Assembly (NCBI GenBank): GCA_026874595.1
Contig: CM049320.1
Span: forward strand, 28,072,714-28,136,713
Direction: 5' to 3'
DNA: 64,000 nucleotides
From: Sipunculus nudus
Lineage: Eukaryota > Annelida > Sipuncula > Golfingiida > Sipunculidae
Shown here: positions 14,501-24,805 of the stretch, one piece after another
Position numbering within the stretch: the stretch's first letter is position 1
Layout: each line of letters opens with the position of its first letter
Position numbers and translations under genes: made by a program
The notes under the pieces: generated by a model
Database searches by the model: none
What the model was told of the DNA's origin: nothing
What the model saw: the letters and a program-made list of their open reading frames with translations, nothing else

Positions 14501-17500
14501 AAACTGAAACTGACAATGTGAGTTCATTGAAATGGGAAACCCTGTACTTTAGTGAAACAGGAAGCCCTGCACATTAGTGAAACAGGACACCCTGTACTTT
14601 AGTGAAACAGGAAACCCTGTACTTAGTGAAACAGGAAACCCTGTACTTAGTGAAATGGGAAACTTTATACTTTAATGGAACAGAAAACCCTGTTCATAGG
14701 TGAATTTGAAAATCTGTACTTTAGTGAAACAGGAAACCCTGTACTTAGTGAAATGGGAAACTTTATACTTTAATGGAACAGGAAACCCTGTTCATAGGTG
14801 AATTTGAAAATCTGTACTTTAGTGAAACATGAAACACAGCACTTCAGTGAAAGAGGACCCTGTACTTCAGTGAAACATGAAACCCTTGACTTTTGAAATG
14901 TTTATTTTTCTGGAGACTGTTTCAGCAATGTGACTTGTGTCCGCTTAATGTAAGAGGCAGGTAGAGGTGTTTTTGGTAACCATTATAACTATGATGTCAC
15001 AGAATTTTGTAACGGTTGTGTTTAAACCTGCTCCCTGTGTGAAGCCTAAAATTGTGTTAATGAAACAGACCCCTTGAATCTTTTACTTGTGGTGAAAAAA
15101 GTATGCAAAAGAAGTTGTTTTTGTGGTTGTGTTTTATGAATTACCTATTGCTTTAGTCATGTTTCATATGTGGACCAAAGATTTGGCTAAATTTGCATGT
15201 TTCACTAGTTGTATAATAAAAGTGTTCTTTCATAATCATAAAAATATTGTATGTCAATTTGTTTCAGGAATCAGCTGATGTTTCCAAAGCCAGCACATCC
15301 ACTCGCTCAAGACGGAGTCAGAAAAAAAGCGAATCTGAAGCCGTGACAAAAGCCGCCGAACTAGACTCAAATGAAAAAGTTCAAGAAGAGGTAAAAAAAG
15401 CTGTTGAAGGTATGTCTCATTTGGAAATCAGCCGATATCTGATATCTACAAAGTGCCTTTTTGTACCTCATGTGTGTGCAGGAAATATGAAAGATTTTTC
15501 ATTGTGGAATAGGTGTTATACACACATATTACTGTCACAAACATGAAATACTGATACTTATACAAATATTTGATCATAAGAGGTTCCTGCATCTTTGATA
15601 GATAGCCCACAAAAGTGCACAGTATTAGTAACATATATTTAGTATTTGATTATCACCAGATACCAGTGCCATTTCCTTATAGCTTTTCAAATGTTAACAT
15701 ATATATATAAAACAACAGAAATCAATTTATTTTGCATTTGCTAAAATTTTACAAAATTCTGCTCAGGGTCAGGACCTATGGGTTCCTTGTTCTTTGCTTA
15801 AAATAGTTTGCAATTAATTAGTAAGTAAGAGAATACATGGCAGTGAATTTACTTTTGTTGGTGTTGATTATACAACAACGTGAATCACAGAAGGCAGTGT
15901 ATAATTATAATAATTTGATCACTTTGTCTATGGCACAAACCAATTACCTTATATCATTACTTGTTTATACTGATGTTTATTTATTTATATCTGTTTAATT
16001 GTAGAACCTGCTGTATCAGATGTCCCAGAAGAAACAGTACAGTCAGAAACTACAGCAGAAACAGTCCCAGGTATGTGTGCAGCATATGATATATAATCAA
16101 AATACAGTAAAACTCATTAACAGAGCCTTTTGTTGAACATTGTAACATCGGTCATTTTAGCAGGATAGTCGAGGAAGATATTGATGACAAGCCATCAAAT
16201 CCATGGATTGGAATAAAATTTTTGTCATGATCATCAAGGTTGGGTGATTCTCAAGTAGACCTCACGGAGTGCAATTGCCTATGATTTTCTGTCAATATCA
16301 GTTACAGTGAAGTCTAGCCTGACGACCACCCCACATTTTTATGACCACTCTGCTAAGATGACCACTATTTTTGGTCATAGGCTAATGTAAATCATCATAA
16401 ACACCTCCAATTAACATGACATTGTTGACATTTTCTATTGCAATATTCCTTATTTCTGCATCAGTGCATTTTGTAAAATTTTATTTTGTATATTTTACTC
16501 ATTTCAGAAGAAGATGCAGTTTTCACATTCTCAGAGCCAATGGAAATAGATGCAATAAAGGGTTAGTATTTTTTGTGTATTTTCCTGCATAAAAGTATTA
16601 ACCAGGTTTGTTCTAAATCTATCTAGATGGTCATAATCTTGAGCAAATTAAGTCAGATCTCACTTTCTACACAACTGCAAGTTACTTACCATTTCAAAGG
16701 AAATAATATTTAGAACTTAAACTATCAAAGCCAGCTATTCCCCTGCCTTATCTGTATGATTTATGTAATTACTAGCTTATTAGCAGAACATATAAATGTA
16801 TTCCAGGTAATTCCTGCATGATCTCTTGTGACAGAATTATGAGCTGGTTTATGTACAAGGTGTTTGTAAACATGGCACATATGCCCATGTTGACAAACAA
16901 AAAAAAGCATGTTTGTGGAGGGGTTTGATTGCATATAAATGCGGAAGTTTGAAGGTCAATAATTAATGATGGTGGGAATATATGAAGAATCTTTTTTTCA
17001 TTTGCAATACTCTAATTCGTCTGATTTGCCACCAGATGTCCTTGTTGGACTGTTTAGCTAAAGTCCAGCAGCCATTTTGTCAGCCCCCCACATGTTACAA
17101 ACACCCAAACATGTGGATATAAACAAAATGGACAGTCTGCAACTGTGGGACTTGTGCTTGTTTTGCTTATTCTTATTAAAGGTCCAAGGAATTATCTTTA
17201 TTTAATATTAGATGTCAGATATCAGATAGGCCCCTTTAAGATCATTTGTTTATTTACAGACAAGCCACAGTTTCAGCCCACAGTACCAGATTTTATCTTC
17301 TCACCACCACTGACGCGAACAAAAAGCCATCGTCAGTCATTGTCCCAGCCACTGCCAGGACCCTCCATATTGTTACCAGAGCCACCTAAGGACAAACCAG
17401 CAAAACAAGAAAAGGCAAAGCCAGCCAAGACTTCAAGGAAAAAGTAAGTGGTATAGGAAATTGATCAGGTTTAGGATTTATTATTAATCTTACCTATGAG

Positions 17501-18309
17501 ATCTTTATATTTCCTTTTTGAAAGTGCAATTTTGAGACCTTCCTGTCAGAATATGTATCCCATGTTTTACCCTAGGTTTTTTTTTCATCTATCTCAATGC
17601 TCCTCTTACAAATCAAGTTGTTACATCTTAAGAATCATGTCGTAGATGTTACTAAGGCTATATACATTATCTCACGATACAAAAAACTATACATTATCTC
17701 ATGATAAGAAATGTATCTACTTAACTCACAATACGATACATATATGATATGTTATAATTTAAGTTCCAAGCCAAATTTTCCCATGTTCATTGAAATGTTA
17801 ATAAGTTTACACTCATAAAATGCATTTCAAACTATAAAAAAAAAATGATCCATAATTAATTTATAATAAGGATGCCATTCAGCTTATTTCTTACTAGTGA
17901 AAATACACTTTTAACGTCTTAAATGAATCTTGAAGACTGTTTTATATAGCAGATGTCACTTTCATCGGACGATCAAATATCATCAGCATAGTAATACAGA
18001 GACATCTCACAATACTGATTCAGTATGTACTGGTGCACTGGTGATTCATTACAGCCTCAATTGTAACAATAAAAAATATTCTGAATTCACGGCATAAGTT
18101 TTGATGTAGTAATTATTTATATTTGCAGGCCTCGCACCAGCCGTTCACAAGCACTTGATGAGGTAAAGGTCGTGACCCCACCCGAAGGAGCAGACTCACC
18201 AGCGGAAACCATAGCGAGGAGGCCATCAACACGCAGCACGCGATCACAGTCAACCTCCTCAAACCCAACAGCTAAGAGAGGAAAGAGAAAGCTACTGAAA
18301 CTATGGTGA
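2481..18309 (+). CDS. 3' part of a basic, repeat-exon protein with CDK-type sites (possibly ELYS-like)
   Basis: Sixteen exons join into one open frame of 496 codons before TGA at 18307-18309; the 5' end lies outside the window. Exons: 2481-2549, 4080-4163, 5022-5093, 5996-6079, 7753-7833, 8347-8427, 9245-9319, 10546-10620, 11475-11549, 12002-12076, 14425-14517, 15268-15409, 16005-16070, 16508-16561, 17260-17443, 18129-18309. The first eleven are phase 0/0. The first ten are variants of one unit ending S-P-x-R-S/V-T-R-x-R/Q-K. Every copy has S-P-x-R, the full CDK consensus. The tail contains acidic stretches, a VFTFSEPMEID block, a DFIFSPPLTR block and a Ser/Arg/Lys-rich end (GKRKLLKLW). Composition suggests a nuclear, chromatin-bound protein. 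A nucleoporin ELYS/AHCTF1 C-terminus is a guess from the FSPP-type motif and basic tail; a Ki-67-like or other chromatin protein is equally possible. Confidence 0.8.
2860..3380. repeat. degenerate ~140-bp tandem repeat
   Basis: Four imperfect units marked by 'atttaatgaggtcagaggtc'-like blocks near 2944, 3088, 3220 and 3338, each preceded by a 'gatggattttcataaaatt'-like segment. Intronic in the + strand gene. Confidence 0.65.
3694..3976 (+). mobile_element. diverged copy of the TWA-flanked MITE family
   Basis: Starts with AAAAGGTATG...CAGGCAC. It contains the family core 'cttgaaagaaatgt...cagctggagc' and 'attgaaaattttt', and ends with a diverged GATGCCCGAGACAAGTA terminus. The terminal GGCC ends are lost. 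Intronic. Confidence 0.5.
4080..4163 (+). CDS. repeat exon 2 (type EPP..SPSRSTR)
   Basis: 84 nt, phase 0/0, acceptor TTAAAG, donor GTAATT. Ends VSPSRSTRGRKSLAV. Pairs with the exon at 5996 (same length, same ending). Confidence 0.85.
4478..4816 (+). mobile_element. MITE with GGCC termini and TAA target-site duplication
   Basis: 339 bp. The left end GGCCAAAATAAAAAAAAGG and the right end (reverse complement GGCCAAAAAAAATAAAAGG) are inverted repeats that continue into 'tatggttctcgggcac'. TAA lies immediately outside both ends (4475-4477 and 4817-4819). A TWA duplication is typical of the PIF/Harbinger superfamily. No transposase coding. The same family occurs at 9371, 45304 and 60965. Confidence 0.85.
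5022..5093 (+). CDS. repeat exon 3 (duplicate of exon 1)
   Basis: 72 nt, phase 0/0, donor GTGAGT. The first seven codons (VEENQQE) match exon 1. Contains LSPTRSTRSQK. Confidence 0.85.
5537..5820 (+). mobile_element. tRNA-derived SINE
   Basis: The head has a pol III A-box-like TGTTAGGGCGCTGG (5554-5567) and a B-box GGTTTGAATCC (5589-5599), with TGTAA in the anticodon-loop position. A non-tRNA body follows (cacccaggagtgaagg...). The 3' boundary is uncertain. Intronic. Too diverged and extended to be a functional tRNA. Confidence 0.7.
5996..6079 (+). CDS. repeat exon 4 (duplicate of exon 2)
   Basis: 84 nt, phase 0/0, acceptor TTTCCAG, donor GTATGA. Contains SSPSRSTRARKSLAV. Confidence 0.85.
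6413..6586. repeat. 86-bp tandem duplication
   Basis: Two copies of a segment containing GCTTGAATACAA, GGTTACT and TGCAATACCGGGAAT. The landmark starts at 6426 and 6512. Intronic. Confidence 0.8.
7753..7833 (+). CDS. repeat exon 5
   Basis: 81 nt, phase 0/0, donor GTGAGT. Contains TSPGRSTRSRKSSVS. Paired in length and ending with the exon at 8347. Confidence 0.85.
8347..8427 (+). CDS. repeat exon 6
   Basis: 81 nt, phase 0/0, acceptor CTGTTAG, donor GTAAGG. Contains ASPSRVTRTRKSSVS. Confidence 0.85.
8736..8781. repeat. perfect 16-bp inverted repeat
   Basis: AATGTCCCCTGTTCCT (8736-8751) and its exact reverse complement (8766-8781), separated by 14 nt. A short CTGT/CTGTCTGT run follows at 8795-8820. 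Probably the end of a dispersed repeat lying in the intron before exon 7. Confidence 0.8.
9245..9319 (+). CDS. repeat exon 7
   Basis: 75 nt, phase 0/0, acceptor TTCCTGTAG, donor GTAAGT. Contains EPPPSPSRSTRSRKSLAS. Confidence 0.88.
9371..9725 (-). mobile_element. MITE copy, minus orientation
   Basis: Begins GGCCAAAAAATAAAAGGGTA after TTA and ends with poly-T then GCCTAA. The internal 'gctccaactgctcggacattt' is the reverse complement of the core in the 4478 copy. It contains a C tract (9423-9445). The right terminal GGCC has become TGCC. Confidence 0.75.
10546..10620 (+). CDS. repeat exon 8
   Basis: 75 nt, phase 0/0, donor GTAAGT. Contains EPTPPPSPSRSTRGRKSVAS. Close duplicate of the exon at 11475. 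Confidence 0.88.
11475..11549 (+). CDS. repeat exon 9
   Basis: 75 nt, phase 0/0, acceptor TTACAG, donor GTAAGT. Contains EPTPPPSPTRSTRDRKSVTS. Confidence 0.88.
11967..11985 (+). pseudogene. relic of a repeat-exon start
   Basis: Just upstream of exon 10, CAGCAG is followed by bases reading E-T-I-N-E-P, like the E-T-I-x-E-E-P start of exons 8 and 9. Reading on in that frame runs into a stop inside exon 10, so it cannot be an extension of that exon. It looks like the decayed 5' end of a former exon copy. Confidence 0.45.
12002..12076 (+). CDS. repeat exon 10
   Basis: 75 nt, phase 0/0, acceptor TGTCCCAG, donor GTCAGT (unusual third base). Contains EPTPPSSPSRSTRSRKSVVS. Confidence 0.85.
12167..13933. 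mobile_element. 1.77-kb TIR element with TAA duplication, non-coding
   Basis: Left GGCCAGACTTTTTTAATT and right AATTAAAAAAGTCTGGCC are exact inverted repeats, with TAA outside each (12164-12166, 13934-13936). The similarity continues with mismatches to about 35 bp (GGTTTAC.AAC). A second internal inverted block centres on 'cctggagttttcaaag' (about 13225) and its complement (about 13600). No transposase frame is visible. TWA duplication and GG termini point to PIF/Harbinger. It sits in the intron between exons 10 and 11. Confidence 0.8.
14425..14517 (+). CDS. exon 11, basic Ser/Thr-rich
   Basis: 93 nt, phase 0/0, acceptor TTTTCCACAG, donor GTGAGT. Reads with TRRSRSSTSTAKK. No S-P-x-R site. 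Confidence 0.85.
14521..14890. repeat. ~30-bp minisatellite 'gtgaaacaggaaaccctgta'
   Basis: About twelve units of the type 'tagtgaaacaggaaaccctg', beginning just after the exon 11 donor. A longer block (GTACTTAGTGAAATGGGAAA through 'gaaaatctgtactt') is itself duplicated at about 14640 and 14738. Confidence 0.85.
15268..15409 (+). CDS. exon 12
   Basis: 142 nt, phase 0/1, acceptor TGTTTCAG, donor GTATGT. Starts ESADVSKASTSTRSRRSQKK, then a charged Lys/Glu stretch. Confidence 0.85.
16005..16070 (+). CDS. exon 13, acidic
   Basis: 66 nt, phase 1/1, acceptor TTAATTGTAG, donor GTATGT. Glu/Thr/Val-rich (PEETVQSETTAETVP). Confidence 0.8.
16508..16561 (+). CDS. exon 14, FTFSEPMEID block
   Basis: 54 nt, phase 1/1, acceptor CATTTCAG, donor GTTAGT. 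Reads EEDAVFTFSEPMEIDAIK. Confidence 0.8.
16730..17240. repeat. dispersed repeat, copy 1
   Basis: Shares ordered blocks with 35080-36100: 'ctgccttat.tgta', 'gtaaacatgg', 'attgca.at.aatgcgg', 'tgattTGCCACCAGATGTC', 'tatgttac.aacac..acatgtggat' and 'aaaggt.caaggattat'. Intronic, ending just before exon 15. Confidence 0.55.
17260..17443 (+). CDS. exon 15, FIFSPPLTR block
   Basis: 184 nt, phase 1/2, acceptor TATTTACAG, donor GTAAGT. Contains VPDFIFSPPLTRTKSHRQS, then a Pro/Lys-rich linker (KQEKAKPAKTSRK). Confidence 0.85.
18129..18309 (+). CDS. terminal exon 16
   Basis: 181 nt, starts phase 2, acceptor ATTTGCAG. Contains RRPSTRSTRSQSTSS and ends GKRKLLKLW then TGA. The phase agrees with exon 15. 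Confidence 0.85.
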
Positions 18310-21300
18310 AAAAACAGGCCATTGAGGCAAATATTGTGCCATTGATGGAGTTGGCAAGTAGCTAAGATCTGTACATCCTGCAAGGGATAAAGCAGACATG
18401 TAGTGGAGTGATGCATTATGGAATTGTGTGTACCAGAGCTGGATGGTTCTGGAATATCAGTGCCATCTTGTGGCTGGGTGCAGAACTACTCTTTGGAAAT
18501 GCCATGTTTTTAATTAGTTTGATATACAACTGTTGCAGTCATGGAAGCAGCAGACAATAAAACAGTCAAACAGTTCCTATTCTCCACAAGTGTCATACAC
18601 AGAGGTGTCACAGAAAAATTAAATAAGAAATTGTTATGTTTTCTCAATAGGAGATAGTATGGCTCATTGCATTGTTGAAACTACACTGAACAGCCAATGT
18701 ATCAGAATAGCTAATGTGACAGCCAACATATCAAATGTCTCCAAATTGTACAAGTATGTGTAATGTATTAAGTTGTCAGCGTTCCCATTCTCTGATCTGG
18801 GACACTTTTGATCAGTGTGTGCTTAAGTATATGAAAAATACCTGCTCTATTAAAGGAAGCCAAACTCCTGTAGTGGTCCAATAGAAAATGTTGACATCAA
18901 CAACTGCAGTCAACTGAAAGGTGCTCATCATATAAGTGAAATTATGTCCAGTTATCTAGTAAAATTCGAAGATATAGACTTCCACAATCTTAAAAACATG
19001 AGGAGACAAAAATATGTAAGAAACTAGAATCTATCAGCTGCAAAAAGCTAAAAAAACTGCTTCTAATGAAGGTCGTCTTCCAGAGTGTACCGGATATAAT
19101 AACATCATGGTCTATTTGATATCCGACCAAGGCCATTAATGATGTGGTATCGCAGCTCAAGCTGTGATTAGTGATGCTATAGGCCATTGGGCACTCAATA
19201 GGGCTAGCCCAGAATTAAGATATGAGACATGTAGTAAGTCCATTGAGACAGGTAGCAAGTCTATGGAGACGTAGCAAGTCCATTGGGACCTGTAGCAATC
19301 CATGGAGGGGTTAATAATGGAGAGATGTAGTCTCCATTGAGATGTTTGATCAAAATCTGATTGACCTGTTATATTCCCATGGATAATGGATAATGTATTA
19401 AATATAATTTATGCCACTTGTATTCTTTGTATTTATAATGTATTCAGATGTTATCAACAGTTTTAGAGAAAATATTTTATTTTCCATATTTTGCATCAAG
19501 CTCTGCTTTGGATCTCAACCATGTGGCATTGTACACTGCACTGAGTAACATCATTTAAATTGCCTTGTACCTTTTTTATGTATTGATTAGGGGACACTGT
19601 CAGTGTTTGAATATATTTATACTTATAGAAAGATACTAAAAAATGAAGAAGGCTGCTACCTTCATGCACATGAAGGTCAAAGTCATGCTTTAAGTTTTTT
19701 CCATGGATTATAAACGCTTATGGGAGACTGTTAAGTATTAGTCATGCAAACAACACTTATGGTAATTGGAATTGATGAACATAACTAGTTTGTAATGAAA
19801 TATATATTGCCTGCAAGTAAGATGGCTCCCTTGTCTTTATTTATAATGGAAATTTGGTAACTGGTAACTTGGATGACTATTTGTTGGCGAGGGGTTCAAA
19901 TTCACATTTTTCATGAATGGTTAAATGTCACAAAAATAAAACCTTTGTGAATAAGTTGCCACACCTTCACAGGTGAAAAATTATTTATACTGTAGCTTCT
20001 TTGGCATCAGACTATGTACATTGTATGCCTGTAGTATTTCAAGGCAAAATACTGATAACATGAATAATAACAAGGCTTTTATGGTATCTGTAAATCAAAA
20101 ATACCTGTAATTAATAATATGAGACCTTATTTGCTTATATAGAAAAATAATTTCCAGATGTTTGATGTTCCCCTGGGTCATATCGTTAAAATTGTTTGCG
20201 CCTATTAAATATTAGTATTTCATTAGATCATTTACGTACTTTATTTTTAACTGTATCGTGAAAATGGAACCCTCGCGAAACAATGAAAATTTAAAAGTGA
20301 ACATGGTGAAATTGAACCACACAAATATAACGCCATCTACAGTATAATTGTATATTTGTTCACATGCAAGGTTTGTGGACTCTTTTAAACCATATACCAC
20401 AACTTTGAGAACCCCTGGGCACTTGACTTTTTGAATAAGTTACATTTCAAATCCTGTAGTTAAAAGAGCCTCTGCCCCTCAACTTGATTTGTGTATTTGC
20501 CAAAATTTGTCAATTTGCTAAATTGAATGATCGGCCATCACAGTGATCTGGAGAATTTGTCACCTTATCATGTCAAGTTCTACTCTTTCCAGGCCTGCCA
20601 AATATTTAGGAATTACTGAAAATAACACTTAATTACTCTTTTTTTCATTTCTTTCAGAAGCACTCTTATTTATTTTTTCCCCTTGTGAAAAAAAATGATA
20701 AATACAATTTCTCTTCTGCTAAAACAGACCAGTTAGAACAAGAATGGGACACTTCCCAAGTTTTTGTGTGCAAATGTTCAGTATGTGACACAACATGTGG
20801 AAAATGCCCTAACCTTCATGCAGGGGCAAGTGCAGTGTATGTTTCGGACTCTTGGAGTGAAATATATGAACATGTTTATTCAGCTTGTGATTAAAAATGG
20901 TGAATTGCCGGAATTTTACTTTTTTTTTCACTCTATTTCAAAGAATACAACTTTTACCAGAGCACTTGCTCTTTAAGTCTTTAAAAATGGTACTATTGAA
21001 TCAGGGAATATTGAACAAGATATGAAAAATGTATAAAATATTAATTTCCCTGTTTGCAGTTTTTTTTAAGTACTCTCTTTCAGTCATAAAATCATTGTAA
21101 ATGAACTGCAAAATATCTCTCTTAAAACTGATTGGCAACCCAGGATGAATCTGATATTGGATAGTGGCAACAATGGTAACTGCAATCACTGTTTGTCAGG
21201 AACTATACATTTGAACTCCTGATCTCAATGGAGAATAAAAAATTAATTTGCCTTTATTTCATATATGTTAGCTATAGTGTAATTATTGCAGTATTTGAAG

Positions 21301-22190
21301 AGACACATGAGTTTCACATAAAATTTGTGCACATTATCATTTGAAAGGATGATTTATGAAAATAGTACAGTTCATGTATGTATGTAATAATATATAAAGA
21401 TTTCATCAAATATATATTTTGAAAATCATATCACTGGTCAGTGTGCTTGTCCTTCATTTAAATTATTATATTTTCTTGATTTAATGTAATATCCTTTGTG
21501 TAATATCTAGGCTTGATTATGTGTCATGTTATTACCAATGAAAAAGATCAATGTCTAATGAATGTAAGAAAATAAGAATTATGGGAATATGCCACTTTAA
21601 TGTTAATACTGACTACACTGTATATTAACATGCTGGAAATAAATGTTGGATTTTTCAGATACAGAAGCAGGTTTTATTTTGTTTTATATTGATGATATCT
21701 CCAGCAAAGGCTCACAAATGAACACATTTCCAAGATAACCCATTTACTTCTGCACACACACGCACACATACACACACATTTCCAATAGATCACATCTACT
21801 GCTTCTACTGTATTTAGGTCTATGTCTTTGATTGAACCACTGACCCCCACTGAGTGGTGGCCAAGGTTATGAAACAACAAAACTTGCGTTTGACAAAAAC
21901 AAATGAGAGTAAAAATAGGCTTTTGCAAATAATGCTGATGCACTTGAGTTTTCATGAAAATTTGAAATATCCTCTTTCGCTTGTTTTGAATTTGTTTGGT
22001 CAGAAATTACACATTTTTGGTAAACATTAAAAAAAACTATGAAAAGTAGTTTTCTTATGTTAATTTGTCCATTATTGAAATGAAATTAAATGTGTCTATT
22101 AGAAATCATTATTTACTAAATTTGCCAGCTGCAATTTCCTTTGAGCAAGCTTTCAATGGTCTATTTTTTTTGCTCCCATTTTATAATTTG
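18310..22190 (+). other. 3' UTR then unassigned sequence
   Basis: Downstream of the TGA no further coding exon was recognised. The sequence is AT-rich with several AATAAA hexamers (first at 18556-18561) and a short CA-rich run near 21755-21780. Open frames here are short, lack splice support and look random. Confidence 0.5.
18556..18561 (+). terminator. candidate poly(A) signal
   Basis: AATAAA about 250 nt after the stop of the repeat-exon gene. Others lie further on (for example near 19935), so the true 3' end is undecided. Confidence 0.35.
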
Positions 22191-22198
22191 TTTATAAT

Positions 22199-22220
22199 TC
22201 GACAAAAGCTAGATCGGATA
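22199..22220 (+). repeat. TTCGACAAAAGCTAGATCGG block, copy 1
   Basis: Identical 20-mer (plus ATA) to 34291-34313, same orientation. Both are followed by a diverged 'attacctg..gaacct..ggca' segment. The two copies bracket the whole satellite and transposon complex. Confidence 0.7.
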
Positions 22221-22369
22221 TGACTAATTACCTGTGGAACCTTTGGCAGGCGATGCTATACAATCTATAAACTAGTGACCCATGGGCGATGACGCTCGGC
22301 TGAATTCAAGGAATGTTGAACAATGAGCAAAACAACTGCCAGAGTGCTAAAAAATCATGAATTTTGTGA

Positions 22370-23040
22370 ATTGACATGCCAAATTTCAGACCAATATCTT
22401 GAACCACTCCTAAGATATGAGCAATTTTCACCCAAAGCAAGGCATGCAGATGGCACCACCAGTCTTGAGTACAAGATGGAGGAGTCCAAGATCTATGGGT
22501 ATGCACCAATTCAGGCCAATACAGACAATCACTCCTGAGGAAAGCGCATTTATTTATTTCACAAAACCAGGAAAGTATGTGGCGCCACCTGTCTGGTTTA
22601 CGAGAAAACTTTCCGGGATGGATGGGCATGCCAAATTTCAGACCAATATCTTGAACCATTCCTTAGATATGAGCAATTTTCAACAAAAGCAAATGTAGGC
22701 CTACCAATGGACGCCACGCGAAAACGACTGCAGACGGCGCCACCCATCTTGCTTACGAGATGTAGGTGTTAAGGATCTATGAACATGCACAATTTTAAAC
22801 CAATACATTGAAGAACCACTAAGACGAACAGATGGTAAATGCACAGGTGGACACTACGCAAAATGTATTGTAGGTGGCGCCACCAGTCGCAATCATGAGA
22901 TAGAGAGATCCAAGATCTATGGACATGCAAACATTCAGCACAATACATTGAGCCACTCCTGAGATATAGCCTGTTATCTAAAAGACACCCAGAATCATAC
23001 TGCACAGAAAGGACTGCTGGTGGTGCCACCTGTCTTTATT
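22370..23040. repeat. ~140-bp imperfect tandem array
   Basis: About five units marked by 'catgccaaatttcagaccaa' or relatives (about 22374, 22505, 22627, 22787, 22926) and by 'ggcgccacc' blocks. It passes directly into the ~330-bp array. Confidence 0.7.
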
Positions 23041-24050
23041 AGGCACACCAACATAGGTGAAAGAACAACTATGCTGGGTTTCGGAAAGATTGGTTTAAGG
23101 GTCTCAGAGAAGTTCTCTGGAAACTAACGCAGAGTTTTTGTATCACATTTTTAATTATTCTGGGGGGTATTTACGAGCCCCATAGCTTGGAGGATATGGG
23201 TAACAGAGACCGTATTTCAGATTTCTATAGAGACTTTTCGTAAACCCCTTTGATGTCAAGTTAGAAGATTCAAGGTCCAGCGGTTATGACTTGTGCCCTG
23301 TTAACACATGACATCTTCTTTGTAGGTATCAAAAATAGAGAAAAAAAAATCATAAAACTTAGAAAAATACACATGGCCCCACCAGTTTACAGGAACTGAT
23401 GGAACACTCTATGATCAATATTCATGCAAAGAATCATGGTTATCAAGGAAGATTTTATTCAGATACTGAAGCTTTTGTATCATTTTTTTTTTAATTATTC
23501 TTGGGGGTACTTCCAAGACCCAGCTCAGAGGATATGGGTAACAGAGACCTAATTTCAGGTTTCCAAGCTTATTGATATTTTATGGACCGCGCGGCCTCCC
23601 TTGATGTCAAGTAAGAAGATTCCACGATTTATGCCCTGTTAACAGATGACAGCTTCTATGAAGGTATCAAAAATAGATAAAAAAATCATAAAAATTAGAA
23701 AAATACAGGTGGCACCACTAGTTTGCAGGAACTGACGGAATTAACACTATGATCAATATTCATGCAAAAAATCACCATGGTGATCAATGCATTAGTTTTC
23801 AAGATAGTGCAGCATTTGTATCAATTTTTTAATTATTCTGGGGGGTACTTCTGCGCCATATAGCTCAGAGAATATGAGTAACCAAGACTTAATTTCAGGT
23901 TTCCAAAGAGATTTTTTAGGGATCTCTCTGGATGTCTAGTTAGTAGATTAAAGGCGGAATATTTACAATTTGTTCCTTGTTAATAGAAGAGCACTTCTTT
24001 CAAGGTCTTAAAATAGAGCAAAAGAAAAAGCGTAAAAATTCGACAAAATC
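23040..24050. repeat. ~330-bp satellite, left part
   Basis: Head-to-tail units with landmark GGYGCCACC...GTTTGCAGGAACTGA. Spacing between landmark positions 23375 and 23711 is 336. It stops at 24050 just before the expected GGTGGCGCCACC, where the TIR element begins. The array resumes in register at 29797. Confidence 0.85.
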
Positions 24051-24054
24051 CCCA

Positions 24055-24450
24055 GATAACACACATCTGTTGGCCCAACGGAGGCCCACTAGCTGCCCAT
24101 CTAGTGGGCCAACGTTGGCAGCCACTAGTGGACCGCCGTTGGCGTGTCCAGCCACCCAACGTTGGGCCACTAGTGGCTGCCAACCAAATTGCCACCGTTG
24201 GCCCCTTGTTGGCCCACTGTCATCATAAAGACCCTAGCCTTGCAGCTACCGGTGCCAGATTGCACATATCTGTTGGCCCAACGGAGGCCCACCAGCTTCA
24301 TATCTAGTGGGACAACATTGGCAGCCACTAGTGGACCGCCCCTAGCGTGTTCAGACACTCAGCGTCATATAACGACCTTTCGCTTGCAGCTACCAGTTGG
24401 CCACCTATGGACTGTGCCAACATCAGCTAAATCTGCAGAACTGGCATGAA
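24055..24450. repeat. left subterminal palindromic repeats
   Basis: Two direct copies (about 24055 and 24250) of a block starting CCAGAT..CACA..TCTGTTGG, then CCCAACGGAGGCCCAC. They are packed with short dyads such as CCACTAGTGG, CCAACGTTGG and GGTGGCCAAC-like words. Likely transposase-binding or snapback DNA rather than coding. Confidence 0.7.
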
Positions 24451-24687
24451 TATACCCTCCCCCCTGATGAAATTAATGCAGCAATTAATTCCATTATCCA
24501 GTTTCCTTTGCTAAAATAACATAAACCAAAAAGGTATCTTTTTATTCCACTTCTGAAAAGAATAGGATTCCAGTGATTAACAGGAATGTCAAAGAAATGA
24601 ACTGATACTCTATATACTGGTCAGCCAAGATGACCCATGGAACTTTGTGAACATAAAACAAAACTACAATGACTGCACTTAAGAACT

Positions 24688-24697
24688 TTTATTTATT
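24688..24697 (-). terminator. overlapping poly(A) signals of the DUF4806 gene
   Basis: On the minus strand this reads AATAAATAAA, about 30 nt beyond the TAA stop. Confidence 0.55.
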
Positions 24698-24725
24698 TCT
24701 CTAAACTATGTTTCAGTCCTCATCA

Positions 24726-24805
24726 TTAGTCCTCATCAGCCGATGTCTCTGAGGAGTCTGAGCTTGAGTCATCTCTTTGGGTCACTGTTTTGGTCTTCTT
24801 TTCAG
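24726..24805 (-). CDS. DUF4806 gene, last exon
   Basis: 80 nt, starts phase 1, acceptor TTTTTAG. Encodes EKKTKTVTQRDDSSSDSSET and an acidic end, stop TAA. Confidence 0.8.
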